In this document: one piece after another, positions 7,683-8,091 of the stretch
Layout of the letters: each line of letters opens with the position of its first letter
How positions within the stretch are numbered: the first letter of the stretch is position 1
Assembly: GCA_002323775.1 (NCBI GenBank)
Contig: DCPV01000202.1
Span: 1-8,091, forward strand
DNA from: Firmicutes bacterium UBA1535
GTDB taxonomy: Bacteria; Bacillota; Clostridia; Tissierellales; Sedimentibacteraceae
Reading direction: 5' to 3'
DNA length: 8,091 bases
Program-made: the position numbers and the translations under genes
The notes under the pieces: model-generated
What the model was told of the DNA's origin: nothing
Seen by the model: the letters and a program-made list of their open reading frames with translations, nothing else
Databases searched by the model: none

Positions 7683-8091
7683 TATAAGATATCTCCTCCA
7701 TCTTTTGATTCATAATATATCTTTCCTTTTGAAAATTTCACGAAAATTATAGTTAATGCCATTATAATAAAAAACAGCAGCCAAGCAAGCGCACTAGCCT
7801 TACCCATTTGCTTCCATGTAAATGCGTGCTTATATATGTAGTAAGCGTAAAACATGGTTTGATTGTTAGGCCCACCCTCTGTCATTATGTAAGCACTTGT
7901 AAAAGTCTGCAAGCTTCCAATAATATTTGTCAATGCGGTAAAAAATAAAACAGGACTCATAGATGGAATGGTAATTTTAGTAAGTCTTGTCCACCATCCA
8001 GCCGCATCTAAACGTGCGCTTTCATAAAGATATGCAGGTATACCTTGCAGTCCTGACAGATACATGATTATTCCACCGCCAATGCCCCATA
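7682..8091 (-). CDS. CUT1 ABC sugar permease, MalF/UgpA-like subunit (partial, 5' end outside window)
   Basis: The reading frame stays open to the right edge, so only the last 135 residues are seen. The in-frame ATG at 8065 is internal: upstream codons give WGIGGGII, continuing the conserved membrane segment before the EAA loop. The loop itself reads YLYESARLDAAGWWTRLTKITIP, matching the EAA-x3-G-x9-I-x-LP pattern. Next come a membrane segment, the TEGGPNNQTMFYAYYIYKHAF region characteristic of MalF/UgpA-type subunits, and a final membrane segment followed by a short charged tail. It pairs with the MalG-like permease just downstream. The missing part should carry four or so further membrane segments. 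A substrate-binding lipoprotein gene is expected further upstream, outside the window. Confidence 0.95.
   Translation of the reverse strand, partial: WGIGGGIIMYLSGLQGIPAYLYESARLDAAGWWTRLTKITIPSMSPVLFFTALTNIIGSLQTFTSAYIMTEGGPNNQTMFYAYYIYKHAFTWKQMGKASALAWLLFFIIMALTIIFVKFSKGKIYYESKDGGDIL
7691..7699 (-). promoter_or_regulatory. Ribosome binding site of the second permease gene
   Basis: GGAGGAGAT on the minus strand lies inside the last codons of the first permease gene; its AGGAG core is 10 nt before ATG at 7682. The TAATG overlap (7684-7680) couples the two permease genes. Confidence 0.75.

Overview
The window is AT-rich (roughly two thirds A+T by eye), tightly packed, and every gene lies on the minus strand. 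Shine-Dalgarno sites are strong and purine-rich, and the proteins look clostridial. This suggests an anaerobic Firmicute (Clostridia sensu lato), plausibly one with acetogen-like or methyl-group metabolism. The genus cannot be named from the sequence.

Layout in the direction of transcription (right to left): a CUT1-type ABC sugar permease cut by the window edge (8091-7682); a second CUT1 permease (7682-6840); a UroD/MtaA-type zinc methyltransferase with an extra C-terminal helical tail (6818-5757); the MalK/UgpC/MsmX-type ATPase of the transporter (5757-4660); a short, C-terminally truncated UroD/MtaA-like protein (4652-3903); a cobalamin-binding corrinoid protein (3865-3215); a [2Fe-2S]/ASKHA corrinoid-activating protein of the RACo/RamA-function type (3181-1493); a canonical full-length MtaA-like methyltransferase (1400-327); and a strong hairpin terminator (248-201). 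Positions 1-200, past the terminator, hold no recognisable gene. Gene gaps run from a 1-nt overlap to 92 nt, and I see no terminator between genes, so this looks like one operon whose 5' end lies beyond the right edge.

Together the genes read as import plus demethylation. A carbohydrate-type ABC importer would bring in a substrate. UroD-fold zinc methyltransferases would move a methyl group to or from the Co(I) corrinoid protein. The ASKHA iron-sulfur protein would rescue corrinoid oxidised to Co(II). The unusual feature is the interleaving: one methyltransferase gene sits between the second permease and the ATPase, with a TAATG stop/start overlap into the ATPase gene. The linkage of a sugar/polyol-type transporter to a corrinoid methyltransferase system suggests a methylated sugar, glycoside, polyol or similar compound as methyl donor. 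That substrate is inference. Three divergent UroD-family proteins (canonical, tailed, truncated) share one corrinoid protein. No pterin-binding (methyl-THF) methyltransferase and no MtaB/MttB-type enzyme is in view.
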